Assembly: GCF_003369795.1 (NCBI RefSeq)
Contig: NZ_CP026730.1
Location: 434,001-498,000 of the forward strand
From: Streptomyces sp. CB09001
GTDB taxonomy: Bacteria > Actinomycetota > Actinomycetes > Streptomycetales > Streptomycetaceae
Length of the DNA: 64,000 nucleotides
Direction: 5' to 3'
Of the stretch, positions 56,477-64,000 are shown piece after piece. The translations under genes were made by a program, and so were the position numbers. Every line of letters begins with the position of its first letter. Position 1 is the stretch's first letter. The notes under the pieces were generated by a model. That model ran no database searches, was not told the DNA's origin, and saw only the letters and a list, made by a program, of their open reading frames with translations.

Positions 56477-57100
56477 ATGAGCAGCATCAGCATCATCGGC
56501 CTGGGAAACATGGCCCGCACCATCGCCGCCCGGGCGGTCGCAGGCGGCAACGCCGTCGAGGTCATCGGCCGCGACGCGGCCAGGGCCAAGAACCTGGCCG
56601 AGGCCCTCGGCAGCGGCACCACGGCCGGGACGTCCGGCACCGCACCGGCCGGCGACATCGTCATACTCGCCGTGCCGCACGACAACGCGGTGCCGGTCGT
56701 GGCCCAGTACGGGCACGCGCTGGCCGGCAAGGTCATCATCGACATCACCAACGCCTTCAACTCCGACGCCACCAGGCTCACCACCGCTGCCGGCACCTCC
56801 ATCGCGCAGGAGGTCGCCAAGGTCGCCCCCGCCGGCGCACACGTCGTGAAGGCGTTCAACACCGTTTTCGGCCACGTCCTGGCCCAGGGCCGCCCGCTGG
56901 ACGTGCTCCTCGCCGGTGACGACGCCCAGGCCAAGGCAACCGTGTCGGCGTTCGTCAAGAGCCTCGGGCTGCGGCCGCTGGACACCGGCTCCCTGGAAAT
57001 GGCGCGCTGGCTGGAGGGAACTGGCCTGTTGATGATGGGTCTGGGCCGCTACGGCGCAGGGAACTTCAACTTCACCCTCGGCGTCAACACGTCCGCCTGA
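56477..57100 (+). CDS. NADPH-dependent F420 reductase-like protein
   Basis: A 207-residue Rossmann-fold protein like F420H2:NADP+ oxidoreductase: GLGNMARTIAARAVAGGNAVEVIGRD at the start, then GDIVILAVPHDNAVPVVAQY and HVVKAFNTVFGHVL. It lacks a clear F420-binding C-terminal extension, which in FNO includes more basic residues, so an imine reductase-like or other NADP(H) role is possible. It is 86 bases after the SDR, in the same direction, with a GAGGAACGGG upstream. The two probably form a unit with the TetR downstream. Confidence 0.82.
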   Translation: MSSISIIGLGNMARTIAARAVAGGNAVEVIGRDAARAKNLAEALGSGTTAGTSGTAPAGDIVILAVPHDNAVPVVAQYGHALAGKVIIDITNAFNSDATRLTTAAGTSIAQEVAKVAPAGAHVVKAFNTVFGHVLAQGRPLDVLLAGDDAQAKATVSAFVKSLGLRPLDTGSLEMARWLEGTGLLMMGLGRYGAGNFNFTLGVNTSA

Positions 57101-57118
57101 GTGCGCCCGCACCCGCCC

Positions 57119-57158
57119 GCGCCTGGCGCCTGGCGCCTGGTGCCTGGTGCCTGGCGCC
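57119..57158. repeat. 7-bp minisatellite GCGCCTG/GTGCCTG
   Basis: Five full copies and one partial of a 7-base unit: GCGCCTG three times, GTGCCTG twice, then GCGCC. It lies between the stop of the Rossmann-fold gene (57100) and the end of tetR copy 2 (57171). Confidence 0.9.
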
Positions 57159-57170
57159 GAAAACGGCCGG

Positions 57171-57824
57171 TCACTCGTCGCCGGCAGGCTGCCCGGCGGG
57201 TGCGGCGTATCTCTTGACGTGGGCGATCGCCATGTCGATGGCGATCTTCATGGGCGCCACGTCCTGCGCGGTCTGGGCCAGGAGGTAGCCCCCCTGCACG
57301 GCTGCCATCAGGCCGGTGGCAAGCTTTCCCGTATCGGCGTCCCGTACCAGGATCCCCGACTCCCTCATCCTCGCGAGCCCCGCCGCGAGCAGCCCCTCCC
57401 AGGTGGCGAAGTGGCGGGCGATCGCCTGGCGCGCCTCCTCGTCCTGGTCGGCCAGCTCGCCGGCCAGCGAGCCGAGCGGACAGCCGTAGGCGCCGTTGTG
57501 CAGCGCGTTTCGTTCGATGAGCGCATCGCGCCAGCGTTCCAGCCCTCGGAAGGAGTTGAGCCGCCGCAGTTGCTGGTGCTGACGTTCGAGCACTTCCGCG
57601 GCCCGTAGGGCCACAACGTCCCGCACCAGAGCGTCCTTGTCGGGGTAATGGCGATACAGCTGGGACTTACTCGTTCCACTGGCCGCTCTGACGTCGTCAA
57701 GGGTCGTGAGAGCGACACCCCGGACACGCATCATGTCGGCAGCTGCCCTGAGGATGCGCTCTCGAGTCGCTCGCCCACGCTCCGTCAGTCGGCTGTCACC
57801 TGCGTCGCGCCCCTGTTCTGCCAC
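57171..57824 (-). CDS. TetR family regulator (copy 2)
   Basis: A 217-residue TetR with the same DNA-binding helix (TTLDDVRAASGTSKSQLYRHYPDK) as the copy at 48050-48718; about 80% identical by eye overall and differing mainly at both ends. It converges on the SDR/F420-reductase-like pair. No GGACTA-N2-TAGTCC palindrome is seen before it, though the two should read the same DNA site, so its operator is not identified. Confidence 0.92.
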   Translation of the reverse strand: MAEQGRDAGDSRLTERGRATRERILRAAADMMRVRGVALTTLDDVRAASGTSKSQLYRHYPDKDALVRDVVALRAAEVLERQHQQLRRLNSFRGLERWRDALIERNALHNGAYGCPLGSLAGELADQDEEARQAIARHFATWEGLLAAGLARMRESGILVRDADTGKLATGLMAAVQGGYLLAQTAQDVAPMKIAIDMAIAHVKRYAAPAGQPAGDE

Positions 57825-57887
57825 ACCGGCCAGGCTACCGTGGAGTCAGTTTCCCCAAGAGAATGTCCGGGACGTCCGGGGCCCGTC

Positions 57888-58022
57888 GTCAGTGGGTCGC
57901 CCTTCCGCCGCTGATGTCGTGGACCGCGCCGGTGGAGAAGCCGGTGAGGTGGTCCAGGACCTCGGGGGCGGTGGAGTCGTTCATCGGGGTCGCGATGACG
58001 GCGGGCGTGATGACGACGGTCG
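57888..58022 (-). pseudogene. SDR C-terminal remnant
   Basis: About 45 codons ending in VHDISGGRATH and stop resemble the C-terminal tail of a short-chain dehydrogenase (VITPAVIATPMND... then GGRA). A TGA stop codon lies immediately upstream in the same frame, so only the tail remains. It lies between tetR copy 2 and the dehydratase, on the minus strand. A weak match and my confidence is low. Confidence 0.4.
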
Positions 58023-58079
58023 GCCGTCATGTCCTGAGTCCTCCGGTCGTCCGTGGAAGGCGTTGCACGAGGTCGTGTG

Positions 58080-59792
58080 TCAGTGGGACTCGCGGCTCAC
58101 CTCGGAGCCGCTGGAGCCGACGAGGAAGTCGAGATCGGCACCGGCGTGCGCCTGTTGGACATGGTCGACATAGAGGCGCTCCCAGCCCCGCTTCGGGTGG
58201 GCGAAGCCGTCGAGAGTGGCCTTGTTCGGGGTGCGGCGGGCGAGTTCGTCGGCCGGGACGTCGATGTCGATCCGGCGGGCCTCCACGTCGAGGCTGACGA
58301 TGTCACCGGTGCGTATGAGGCCGAGCGGTCCGCCCGCCGCCGCCTCGGGCGCCACGTGGAGCACCACCGTGCCGTACGCGGTCCCGCTCATCCGGCCGTC
58401 GCAGATCCGCACCATGTCCCGTACACCCTGCTCCAACAGCTTCTTGGGCAGAGGCATGTTGGAGACTTCGGGCATCCCCGGGTACCCCTTCGGCCCGCAG
58501 CCGCGCAGGACGAGTACCGAGTCCGCGTCGACGTCCAGGCCGGGGTCGTCGACGCGGGCGTGGAAGTCTTCGATGGAGTCGAAGACCACGGCCCGGCCAC
58601 GATGGCGGAGGAGGTGTGGTGAGGCGGCGGCGGGCTTGATGAGCGCGCCGTCCGGGGCGAGGTTGCCGCGAAGCACGGCGATGCCGCCCTCCGTGACGAG
58701 CGGTTGCTCGCGCGGACGGATGACGTCTGCATCCCAGGCGGCGGCGGTGTCGAGGTAGTCGACGAGCGGCCGGCCGGTGACGGTGAGTGCTCCCGGGTCG
58801 AGGAGGTCTCGCACCTCACGCAGGACCGCGAGCAGACCGCCGGCACGGTGGAAGTCCTCCATGAGGAACCGGCCGGCCGGCTGGAGGTCGACGAGGACGG
58901 GGACATGCGAGCCGATGCGGTCGAAGTCGTCGAGGGTGAGGTCGATGCCGAGGCGTCCGGCGATCGCGAGGAGGTGGACGACGGCGTTGGTGGAGCCGCC
59001 GACGGCCGCGAGTGCGACGATCGCGTTGTGGAAGGACGCCTTGGTGAGGAAGGCACCGGGGCGGCGGTCGGCGCCGACCATCTCGACGGCGAGGCGGCCC
59101 GTTCCGTGGGCGGCCTGCAGAAGCCGGCTGTCGGGCGCGGGGGTTCCGGCCACGCCGGGTACGACCGTGCCGAGGGCCTCGGCGACCAGGGCCATGGTGG
59201 AGGCGGTCCCCATGGTGTTGCAGTGGCCCCGGCTGCGGATCATCGCCGACTCGGACCCGGTGAAGTCCTCCTGGCTGAGCGTGCCGCCGCGGACCTCCTC
59301 CGACAACCTCCACACATCGGTGCCGCAGCCGAGCGGCTTGCCGCGGAAGGAGCCGTTCAGCATCGGTCCGCCGGGGACGACGACCGCCGGCAGGTCGACC
59401 GACGCGGCGGCCATCAGCAGCGACGGAATGGTCTTGTCGCAGCCGCCCAACAGCACGACGCCGTCTATGGGGTTGGCCCGCAGCATCTCCTCCGTGGCCA
59501 TCGCCGCCATGTTCCGCCACAGCATCGCGGTGGGCCGCACGTTCGTCTCCCCCAGTGACACCACGGGCAGGTCGAGCGGGATGCCACCGGCCTCGTACAC
59601 GCCGTTGCGCACCGAGGCGGCCACCTCGTTCAGGTGGGCGTTGCAGGGGGTCAGGTCGGACGCGGTGTTGGCGATGGCGATCTGGGGGCGGCCGGTGAAC
59701 GCGTCGTCCGGTACGCCGCGGCGCATCCAGGCCCGGTGAAGGTAGGCGTTGCGATCCTGGCCCGCGTACCACTGAGCGCTGCGAAGCTGCAC
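58080..59792 (-). CDS. IlvD/Edd-family sugar-acid dehydratase
   Basis: A 570-residue dehydratase of the IlvD/Edd family, which removes water from sugar acids such as arabinonate or xylonate, using an [Fe-S] cluster. The three cluster cysteines are in TPCNAHL, LLGGCDKT and GHCNTMGTASTM. The sequence groups with L-arabinonate dehydratases (VRPTAMLWRNMAAMATEEML, GGPMLNGSF, SKPLGCGTDVW) rather than IlvD of branched-chain amino acid synthesis. The GTG at 59792 is 16 bases before the TTCCAA-containing region. It diverges from an IclR regulator, which should control it. Confidence 0.9.
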   Translation of the reverse strand: MQLRSAQWYAGQDRNAYLHRAWMRRGVPDDAFTGRPQIAIANTASDLTPCNAHLNEVAASVRNGVYEAGGIPLDLPVVSLGETNVRPTAMLWRNMAAMATEEMLRANPIDGVVLLGGCDKTIPSLLMAAASVDLPAVVVPGGPMLNGSFRGKPLGCGTDVWRLSEEVRGGTLSQEDFTGSESAMIRSRGHCNTMGTASTMALVAEALGTVVPGVAGTPAPDSRLLQAAHGTGRLAVEMVGADRRPGAFLTKASFHNAIVALAAVGGSTNAVVHLLAIAGRLGIDLTLDDFDRIGSHVPVLVDLQPAGRFLMEDFHRAGGLLAVLREVRDLLDPGALTVTGRPLVDYLDTAAAWDADVIRPREQPLVTEGGIAVLRGNLAPDGALIKPAAASPHLLRHRGRAVVFDSIEDFHARVDDPGLDVDADSVLVLRGCGPKGYPGMPEVSNMPLPKKLLEQGVRDMVRICDGRMSGTAYGTVVLHVAPEAAAGGPLGLIRTGDIVSLDVEARRIDIDVPADELARRTPNKATLDGFAHPKRGWERLYVDHVQQAHAGADLDFLVGSSGSEVSRESH

Positions 59793-59802
59793 TCTTGCCT
59801 CT

Positions 59803-59837
59803 TTCCAATAATCGACACGTCGGTCTAATCTTTGGAA
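59803..59837. promoter_or_regulatory. Possible IclR site between dehydratase and iclR
   Basis: TTCCAA (59803-59808) and TTGGAA (59832-59837) form an inverted repeat with a 23-base spacer, inside the 49-base gap of the divergent pair. IclR sites often have TTCCA/TGGAA arms, but usually much closer, so the evidence is modest. Confidence 0.45.
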
Positions 59838-59841
59838 CGCC

Positions 59842-60687
59842 ATGGACGATACGCAGACGTTCAACGGATCGAAACCCCTCGGTCGCGAGAAGACCGAGCC
59901 CGAAACAGGTCACTCGGCCGAGGCCGAAGGCAGGGGACTTGTGGGATCCGACCGGGTCCTCGCCGTGCTCAAGGAACTCACCCGTCACTCGGGCGGGGTG
60001 AGCCTGGAGGAGATGACGCGGGTGATCGCCAGCCCCAAGCCGACGGTGCACCGCGCGCTCCAGTCGCTGCGCCGGGCCGGTCTGGCCGACCAGGACCGGC
60101 ACGGGCACTACCTGCTCGGGGACGAGTTCGTGCGCATGGCCTTCGCCCACCACGAGGCCCGCCCCGACCACGTGCGTGTACGCCCCGTCCTGGAGGCTCT
60201 GGCCGAGCGGTTCGGTGAGACCGCGCACTACGCGGTGCTCGACGGGCACGAGGTCGTCTACCGCGCCAAGGTCGACCCGCCCACCGGCGCCGTCCGCCTG
60301 ACCTCCACGGTCGGCGGCCGCAACCCCGCGCACGCCACCGGTGTGGGCAAGCTGCTGCTCGCCCACGCGTTGCGCACCGCACTCGACGTCGAGACATGGA
60401 TCGGCGACGGTGCGCTGGTGCGGCGGACCCCGAGGACACGCTGCACGGCCGCGGAGCTGCACGCGGAGTTCGAGTCCATCCGGGCACGCGGCTGCGCACT
60501 GGACGACCAGGAGAACGAGCCGGGCGTCAACTGCCTCGCCCTGCCGGTGTACGCGACCTCGGCGACGGCACCGTCCGGCGCCGTCAGTGTCAGCGCGCTG
60601 GCCTACCGCACCCCGCTGAGCACACTCGTCGGCGCCTACGACGAGATCCGCTGTCTCCTCGGCCCGTTGGGTGCCCCCCTCCAGTGA
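59842..60687 (+). CDS. IclR family transcriptional regulator
   Basis: A 281-residue IclR protein. N-terminal winged helix (SDRVLAVLKELTRHSGGVSLEEMTRVIASPKPTVHRALQSLRRAGL, about 35-80), then the ligand-binding domain with AHYAVLDGHEVVYRAKVD and GVNCLALPVYATS. Divergent from the dehydratase, 49 bases apart, and so most likely its regulator, sensing a sugar acid. The first 30 residues are variable. Confidence 0.92.
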   Translation: MDDTQTFNGSKPLGREKTEPETGHSAEAEGRGLVGSDRVLAVLKELTRHSGGVSLEEMTRVIASPKPTVHRALQSLRRAGLADQDRHGHYLLGDEFVRMAFAHHEARPDHVRVRPVLEALAERFGETAHYAVLDGHEVVYRAKVDPPTGAVRLTSTVGGRNPAHATGVGKLLLAHALRTALDVETWIGDGALVRRTPRTRCTAAELHAEFESIRARGCALDDQENEPGVNCLALPVYATSATAPSGAVSVSALAYRTPLSTLVGAYDEIRCLLGPLGAPLQ

Positions 60688-60764
60688 CCGCACGGCGACC
60701 GACCGCCGCGTCATCGCCGACACCGGCAATGACGTCCTCGTACCACTACCCACTGAGCCCGTCC

Positions 60765-60806
60765 GCGGGCATCGGCCGGCCCGAGCACGGGCCGGCCGAT
60801 GCCCGC
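60765..60806 (+). terminator. Strong hairpin terminator after iclR
   Basis: A perfect 18-bp stem (GCGGGCATCGGCCGGCCC and its complement) with a 6-base loop GAGCAC, 78 bases after the iclR stop. Stops the iclR transcript before tetR. Confidence 0.85.
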
Positions 60807-60846
60807 ACCATTTGACTGACTGACCACTCTCCTACATGCTGTACTC

Positions 60847-61410
60847 ATGCCCAGGCCGAGGAGCGACGACAAACGCGCGGCGATCACGGCTGCCGCCACG
60901 CGGATCATCGCCGCCCAGGGACTGGGGGCGGCGACGGCGGCGATCGCGAAGGAGGCCGGCGTCTCGAACGGGTCGCTGTTCACCTACTTCGACACCAAGG
61001 CGGATCTGCTGAACCAGCTCTACCTGGAGCTGAAGGGGGAGATGGGGGCAGCCGCACTCGGCGGCGCGCCCGCGGCCGACGCGCGCACCCAGATGCTGCA
61101 CATGTGGTCGCGATGGATGGACTGGGCGACGGCCAATCCCCACAAGCGCCGCGCACTGGCGCAGCTCCAGGTCTCCGACGAGATCACGGCCTCCACCCAT
61201 GAGTCCGCGAGCCGGACCATGGCGGGCATGCGGGAGATCATGGAGCGCAGCCGGGCGAACGGCCCGATGCGCGACGCCCCGGCGACTTTGGTGTTCGCGC
61301 TGTGCAACGCACTGGCCGAGGCCACCATCGACTACATCATCGGCGATCCGGACCGCGCCGACGAGCACACGCGGTCCGGTTTCGACGCGCTCTGGCGCAT
61401 GATCGGCTGA
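60847..61410 (+). CDS. TetR family regulator (SDR-linked)
   Basis: A 187-residue TetR. The DNA-binding part is ATAAIAKEAGVSNGSLFTYFDTKADLLNQLY, about residues 25-55. Unrelated in detail to the pair at 48050 and 57171. The ATG at 60847 has no Shine-Dalgarno, so it may be leaderless. A TGACTGACT motif lies at 60813-60821, and again before the SDR at 61453-61461, which suggests it controls both genes. Confidence 0.9.
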   Translation: MPRPRSDDKRAAITAAATRIIAAQGLGAATAAIAKEAGVSNGSLFTYFDTKADLLNQLYLELKGEMGAAALGGAPAADARTQMLHMWSRWMDWATANPHKRRALAQLQVSDEITASTHESASRTMAGMREIMERSRANGPMRDAPATLVFALCNALAEATIDYIIGDPDRADEHTRSGFDALWRMIG

Positions 61411-61452
61411 CCGGTCCGGGTCCACTGCCCCGTCCTCACCTGCATCCATTAA

Positions 61453-61467
61453 TGACTGACTAGTCAG
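61453..61467. promoter_or_regulatory. TetR operator candidate before the SDR
   Basis: CTGACTAGTCAG (61456-61467) is a perfect 12-bp palindrome, and the TGACTGACT that overlaps it recurs at 60813-60821 just before the tetR start. Together they suggest one TetR binding site per gene. Confidence 0.65.
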
Positions 61468-61498
61468 ATTTCTACGAACGCTGTGTCCAAGGAGTGCC

Positions 61499-62401
61499 AT
61501 GAACGACAAGGCTTACGTCATCACCGGCCCGACCTCCGGCTTCGGCCGCCGCACCGCCCTCGAACTGGCCGAGCACGGCACCGTCGTGCTGGTCGGGCGC
61601 GACGCCGCCAAGCTCGACGCCGTACGCGAACGCGTCGAAGGCAGCGGCGGAGAGGCCGTGACCGTCGTCTGCGACCTCTCGGACCTGACGAGTGTGCGAC
61701 GCGCCGCCGCCCAGGTCATCGAGCTCGGTCTCCCGATCACGGGTGTACTCAACAACGCCGGCATCTTCCCCAACCGCCCCGGCACCAACGCCCTCGGCTG
61801 GGACATCGCCTACGGGACCAACCACATCGGGCCCTTCGTGTTCACGGAGACGCTCGTGCCCCACCTCGAAGACGGCACGCAGGTGGTGTTCGTCGTCTCG
61901 GCGGTGGAGGATCCGGAGCGCAGGCCCGCCACCATGTCCGGTTTCCGTGGCGCCCGGTACATCTCCGCCGAGGCGAGCGCCCGTGGCGAATGGGAGCCCG
62001 GCGGCTCGAAACTGCCCGGCGGAGACGCCTACGCCACGACCAAGCAGTGCAACCTGGCAACGGTCCTCGCCTTCGCCCGCGAGACACCCCGCCTGCGGTT
62101 CAACGCCATCGAGCCCGGCTTCGCCCCCGGCACGAATCTCGGCCGTGACGCCAACCTGTTCCTGCGTCTGCTGTCGAAGTACGTGCTCTCGGCACTGGCC
62201 CCGCTCGTCAAGTACTGGACCAACCCGGGCACCGCTGCCCGCGTGATCACCCGGATACTCACCGACGAGTCGGACGCCAGCGGCATCTACTACGACGAGA
62301 AGGGACGCCCCATGCGGGGTTCCACACAGGTGCACGACCCGGCGTTCAATGCGCGGGTGGTCGCCGAGACCCGCGCGCTACTGGCGACGGTTCCCGCCTG
62401 A
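61499..62401 (+). CDS. Short-chain dehydrogenase/reductase
   Basis: A 300-residue SDR. NAD(P) loop VITGPTSGFGRRTALEL, then NNAGIFPN and the catalytic serine in VFVVSAVEDP, with the YxxxK motif in GDAYATTKQCNL: Tyr and Lys are both present (YATTK). The length matches retinol dehydrogenase-like proteins. ATG at 61499 behind AAGGAGTGCC. Next to and downstream of the TetR gene (89-base gap), with a palindrome in between, so it is a likely target of that repressor. Confidence 0.92.
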   Translation: MNDKAYVITGPTSGFGRRTALELAEHGTVVLVGRDAAKLDAVRERVEGSGGEAVTVVCDLSDLTSVRRAAAQVIELGLPITGVLNNAGIFPNRPGTNALGWDIAYGTNHIGPFVFTETLVPHLEDGTQVVFVVSAVEDPERRPATMSGFRGARYISAEASARGEWEPGGSKLPGGDAYATTKQCNLATVLAFARETPRLRFNAIEPGFAPGTNLGRDANLFLRLLSKYVLSALAPLVKYWTNPGTAARVITRILTDESDASGIYYDEKGRPMRGSTQVHDPAFNARVVAETRALLATVPA

Positions 62402-62433
62402 GGCACCGTTTCGGGATGCGGCTCGTGGCATCG

Positions 62434-62619
62434 CTACAGCCTGCCCGGCAGCACGGCCGCGAGATGCTCGATCGGCTCGGTCACCCGGCGCGGGACATGT
62501 CCGTCGTCGTCCTCCCCGTACAGCGCATGGACGCCGGCCGGCGGTGAGGGGACACGGGGCGGCACGCGGACCAGCTCGCCGCGCTCCGGGTGGGGCCGGA
62601 CGTGCCACTCGGACCGCAT
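62434..62619 (-). CDS. Small hypothetical protein
   Basis: A 61-residue protein, basic and Pro/Arg/His-rich at its start (MRSEWHVRPHPERGELVRVPPR) and helical at the end (VTEPIEHLAAVLPGRL). No family recognised. It lies between the SDR and LacI genes on the opposite strand, with only a weak ribosome site, so its existence is uncertain. Confidence 0.45.
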   Translation of the reverse strand: MRSEWHVRPHPERGELVRVPPRVPSPPAGVHALYGEDDDGHVPRRVTEPIEHLAAVLPGRL

Positions 62620-62763
62620 GATCACGCCCCGTTTCACGCCGGGATCCCTGCCCTGGCACCGGGGGATCCGCCCGGCCACCGGCGACTGCGCCGTGCGAAC
62701 CGTCCGGTTAGGCTGAGCAGCGATCAACCACAGGGGCCGGGGGAAGCAAGGACAGCGGATGCC

Positions 62764-63828
62764 ATGACGAGCGCCGAGGGCAAACACACGACGGGAACGG
62801 GGCGTCCCACCTCGCGGGACGTCGCCCGGCTCGCCGGGGTGTCGCACACCGCCGTCTCCTTCGTCTTCAACGGCCGCGCCGAGGGCAACCTCTCCCCCGC
62901 CACCCAGGAACGCATCCGGCTCGCCGCCGCGGAGCTCGGCTACCGGCCCGACCCCGTCGCCCGCGGTCTGCGCCGTCGCCGTACGGCCGTGATCGGGCTG
63001 GTCACCGACGAGATCGCGTCCTCCCCGTTCGCGGGTCAACTGCTGCGCGGCGCGATGGAAACGGCCTGGGCGAGCGAACACCTCGTGCTCACCATCGACT
63101 CCGGCGGCGACCCCGCCAAGGAGGACGCGGCCGTCGCCGAACTGCTGGACCGGCGGGTGGACGGCATCATCTACGCCGCCATGTCGTTGCGCCGAGTCCG
63201 TGTCCCCGAGGGGCTGCACCGTACCCACTCCGTCCTCGCCAACTGCCTGCCGCAGGACGACTCCCTGGTCGCCGTCATCCCCGCCGAGCGGGCCGGCGGC
63301 CGTACGGCGGCCCGGCTGCTGCTCGACAACGGGCACCGCAGGATCGCCCACATAGGAGGGCTCGACGACATCGCGTCCGTGGAGCGGCTGCGTGGCTTCC
63401 GCGACACCCTGCGCGCCGAGGGGATCACCGTCCCCAAGGAGTGGGTGCTGCGCACCGGTGGAGAGATCGCCGGCGGCTACGACGGCGCCCTGCGACTGCT
63501 GGACGACACGGATCCGGCCCGCCGTCCCACTGCCGTCTTCTGCTACAACGACCGGGTCGCGGCGGGCGTTCTGCACGCCGCGACCCGGCTCGGCCTCGCC
63601 GTTCCCGCCGAGCTGTCGGTGATCGGTTATGACGACCAGGAGCACATGGCCGCCTTTCTCACGCCGTCCCTCACCACGGTCGCCCTGCCGCACCGCGGGA
63701 TGGGCGAGTCCGCCGTCCAGCTTCTCCTCGACGCCATCACCACCGGCCGCACCCCGGCGGCCACGGTCCGTCGCCTGGCCTGCCCGCTGGTGCCCCGGTC
63801 GTCGGTGGGCCCGGTCCCGTTGGTGTGA
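62764..63828 (+). CDS. LacI family transcriptional regulator
   Basis: A 354-residue LacI/GalR repressor. The helix-turn-helix is SRDVARLAGVSHTAVSFVFNG (about 17-37), with the hinge helix region ELGYRPDPVARGLRRRR. The sugar-binding domain shows VIGLVTDEI, RRVDGIIYAA, AERAGGRTAARLL, IAHIGGLDDIASV and ELSVIGYDDQ, ending RLACPLVPRSSVG. Points toward a convergent probable glycoside hydrolase gene. ATG at 62764, with a GGGGGAAG upstream. Most likely controls sugar or glycoside hydrolase genes next door. Confidence 0.93.
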   Translation: MTSAEGKHTTGTGRPTSRDVARLAGVSHTAVSFVFNGRAEGNLSPATQERIRLAAAELGYRPDPVARGLRRRRTAVIGLVTDEIASSPFAGQLLRGAMETAWASEHLVLTIDSGGDPAKEDAAVAELLDRRVDGIIYAAMSLRRVRVPEGLHRTHSVLANCLPQDDSLVAVIPAERAGGRTAARLLLDNGHRRIAHIGGLDDIASVERLRGFRDTLRAEGITVPKEWVLRTGGEIAGGYDGALRLLDDTDPARRPTAVFCYNDRVAAGVLHAATRLGLAVPAELSVIGYDDQEHMAAFLTPSLTTVALPHRGMGESAVQLLLDAITTGRTPAATVRRLACPLVPRSSVGPVPLV

Positions 63829-63864
63829 CGGTGCCGCGGGGGCGCGTGAGGGCAGGGGCGGTGC

Positions 63865-64000
63865 TCAGTTCACGGTCGGTCCGGCCAGTTCCCACGCGGT
63901 GACGGCGGATTGGGGGCCCGTGACGGTCAGTTCGGGCGCGTCGCCGGGGCCGCGGTAGACCCGCTCGGTCACCATGGCCCGGTCGTCCGCGAACACCTCG
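63865..64000 (-). CDS. C-terminal part of a probable glycoside hydrolase
   Basis: Only the last 44 codons of this gene are in the window; it continues past the right end. The visible peptide EVFADDRAMVTERVY is like the C-terminal beta-sandwich of GH32-type enzymes (EVFxxDGRxxxTD), and the tail VTAWELAGP is typical of several Streptomyces glycosidases. The convergent LacI regulator supports a sugar-related role. The family call is tentative. Confidence 0.45.
   Translation of the reverse strand, partial: EVFADDRAMVTERVYRGPGDAPELTVTGPQSAVTAWELAGPTVN

Noticed and set aside
57825..57887. A TetR palindrome before tetR copy 2
   Set aside because: Only weak partial matches (TGGA...TTTCCCC) are present, not GGACTA-N2-TAGTCC.

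Overview
The window is 64 kb of very GC-rich, densely coding actinobacterial DNA. Strong third-position GC, GTG starts, a conservon (cvnA-D), a SARP regulator, Streptomyces-type small proteins (DUF5709-, DUF6397- and DUF6479-like) and a 387-aa xylose isomerase all point to a Streptomyces chromosome. I see no rRNA, tRNA, CRISPR array, intact insertion sequence, prophage or recognisable biosynthetic gene cluster. About 60 genes can be supported, mostly housekeeping, transport, regulation and carbon catabolism.

Layout. 1-6.7 kb: the end of a TctA permease, an ABM monooxygenase-like protein, a YjbQ protein, a flavin monooxygenase-like protein, MltG, an ABC exporter divergent from a MarR regulator, and an L,D-transpeptidase lipoprotein. 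6.9-10.5 kb: two overlapping half-transporters that look like one heterodimeric ABC exporter. 10.9-17.0 kb: DUF5709, L31 type B, a metal-dependent hydrolase, a Ski2-like helicase, TesB and DUF6397. 17.2-23.1 kb: a conservon (sensor kinase, roadblock, DUF742, GTPase), a second roadblock protein, a PPOX-fold enzyme and an MHYT membrane sensor. 23.2-27.9 kb: a methyltransferase, a hydrolase divergent from PadR, a DUF2236 protein and unknowns. 28.1-32.3 kb: an SNF2 helicase and a SWIM zinc-finger protein, translationally coupled. 32.4-36.6 kb: xylA divergent from xylB-xylR. 36.9-40.6 kb: a Tat-exported amidase, then a GAF regulator with an aldehyde dehydrogenase. 40.6-45.0 kb: a hydrolase remnant, two tandem zinc-less quinone-oxidoreductase-like genes, GNAT, MsrA and a peroxiredoxin-like protein (a redox-stress group). 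45.1-57.8 kb: an ECF-like sigma factor, a SARP-NB-ARC activator, two near-identical TetR repressors about 8.5 kb apart, a thioredoxin-NHL protein, a MOSC protein facing a molybdenum-oxidoreductase operon, a second DUF5709, and an unusual SDR with an NAD(P)-binding partner. 58-64 kb: a sugar-acid dehydratase divergent from IclR, TetR-SDR, LacI, and the end of a probable glycoside hydrolase.

Many genes sit in compact regulator-target pairs, and several carry visible palindromes in the shared intergenic DNA: MarR/ABC, PadR/hydrolase, TetR/SARP, TetR/SDR and IclR/dehydratase. The most interesting signals are the heterodimeric exporter whose degenerate motifs all fall in one composite ATP site, a GGACTA-N2-TAGTCC motif in front of both the SARP and TetR genes, an SDR lacking its catalytic Tyr and Lys, an SNF2 gene with no normal start codon where its coding signal begins, and decayed fragments of a CocE-type hydrolase and an SDR. 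I did not find a clearly new multi-gene system. The best candidates for novelty are the SNF2-SWIM pair, the conservon with its MHYT and second roadblock neighbours, and the TetR-SARP regulatory module.
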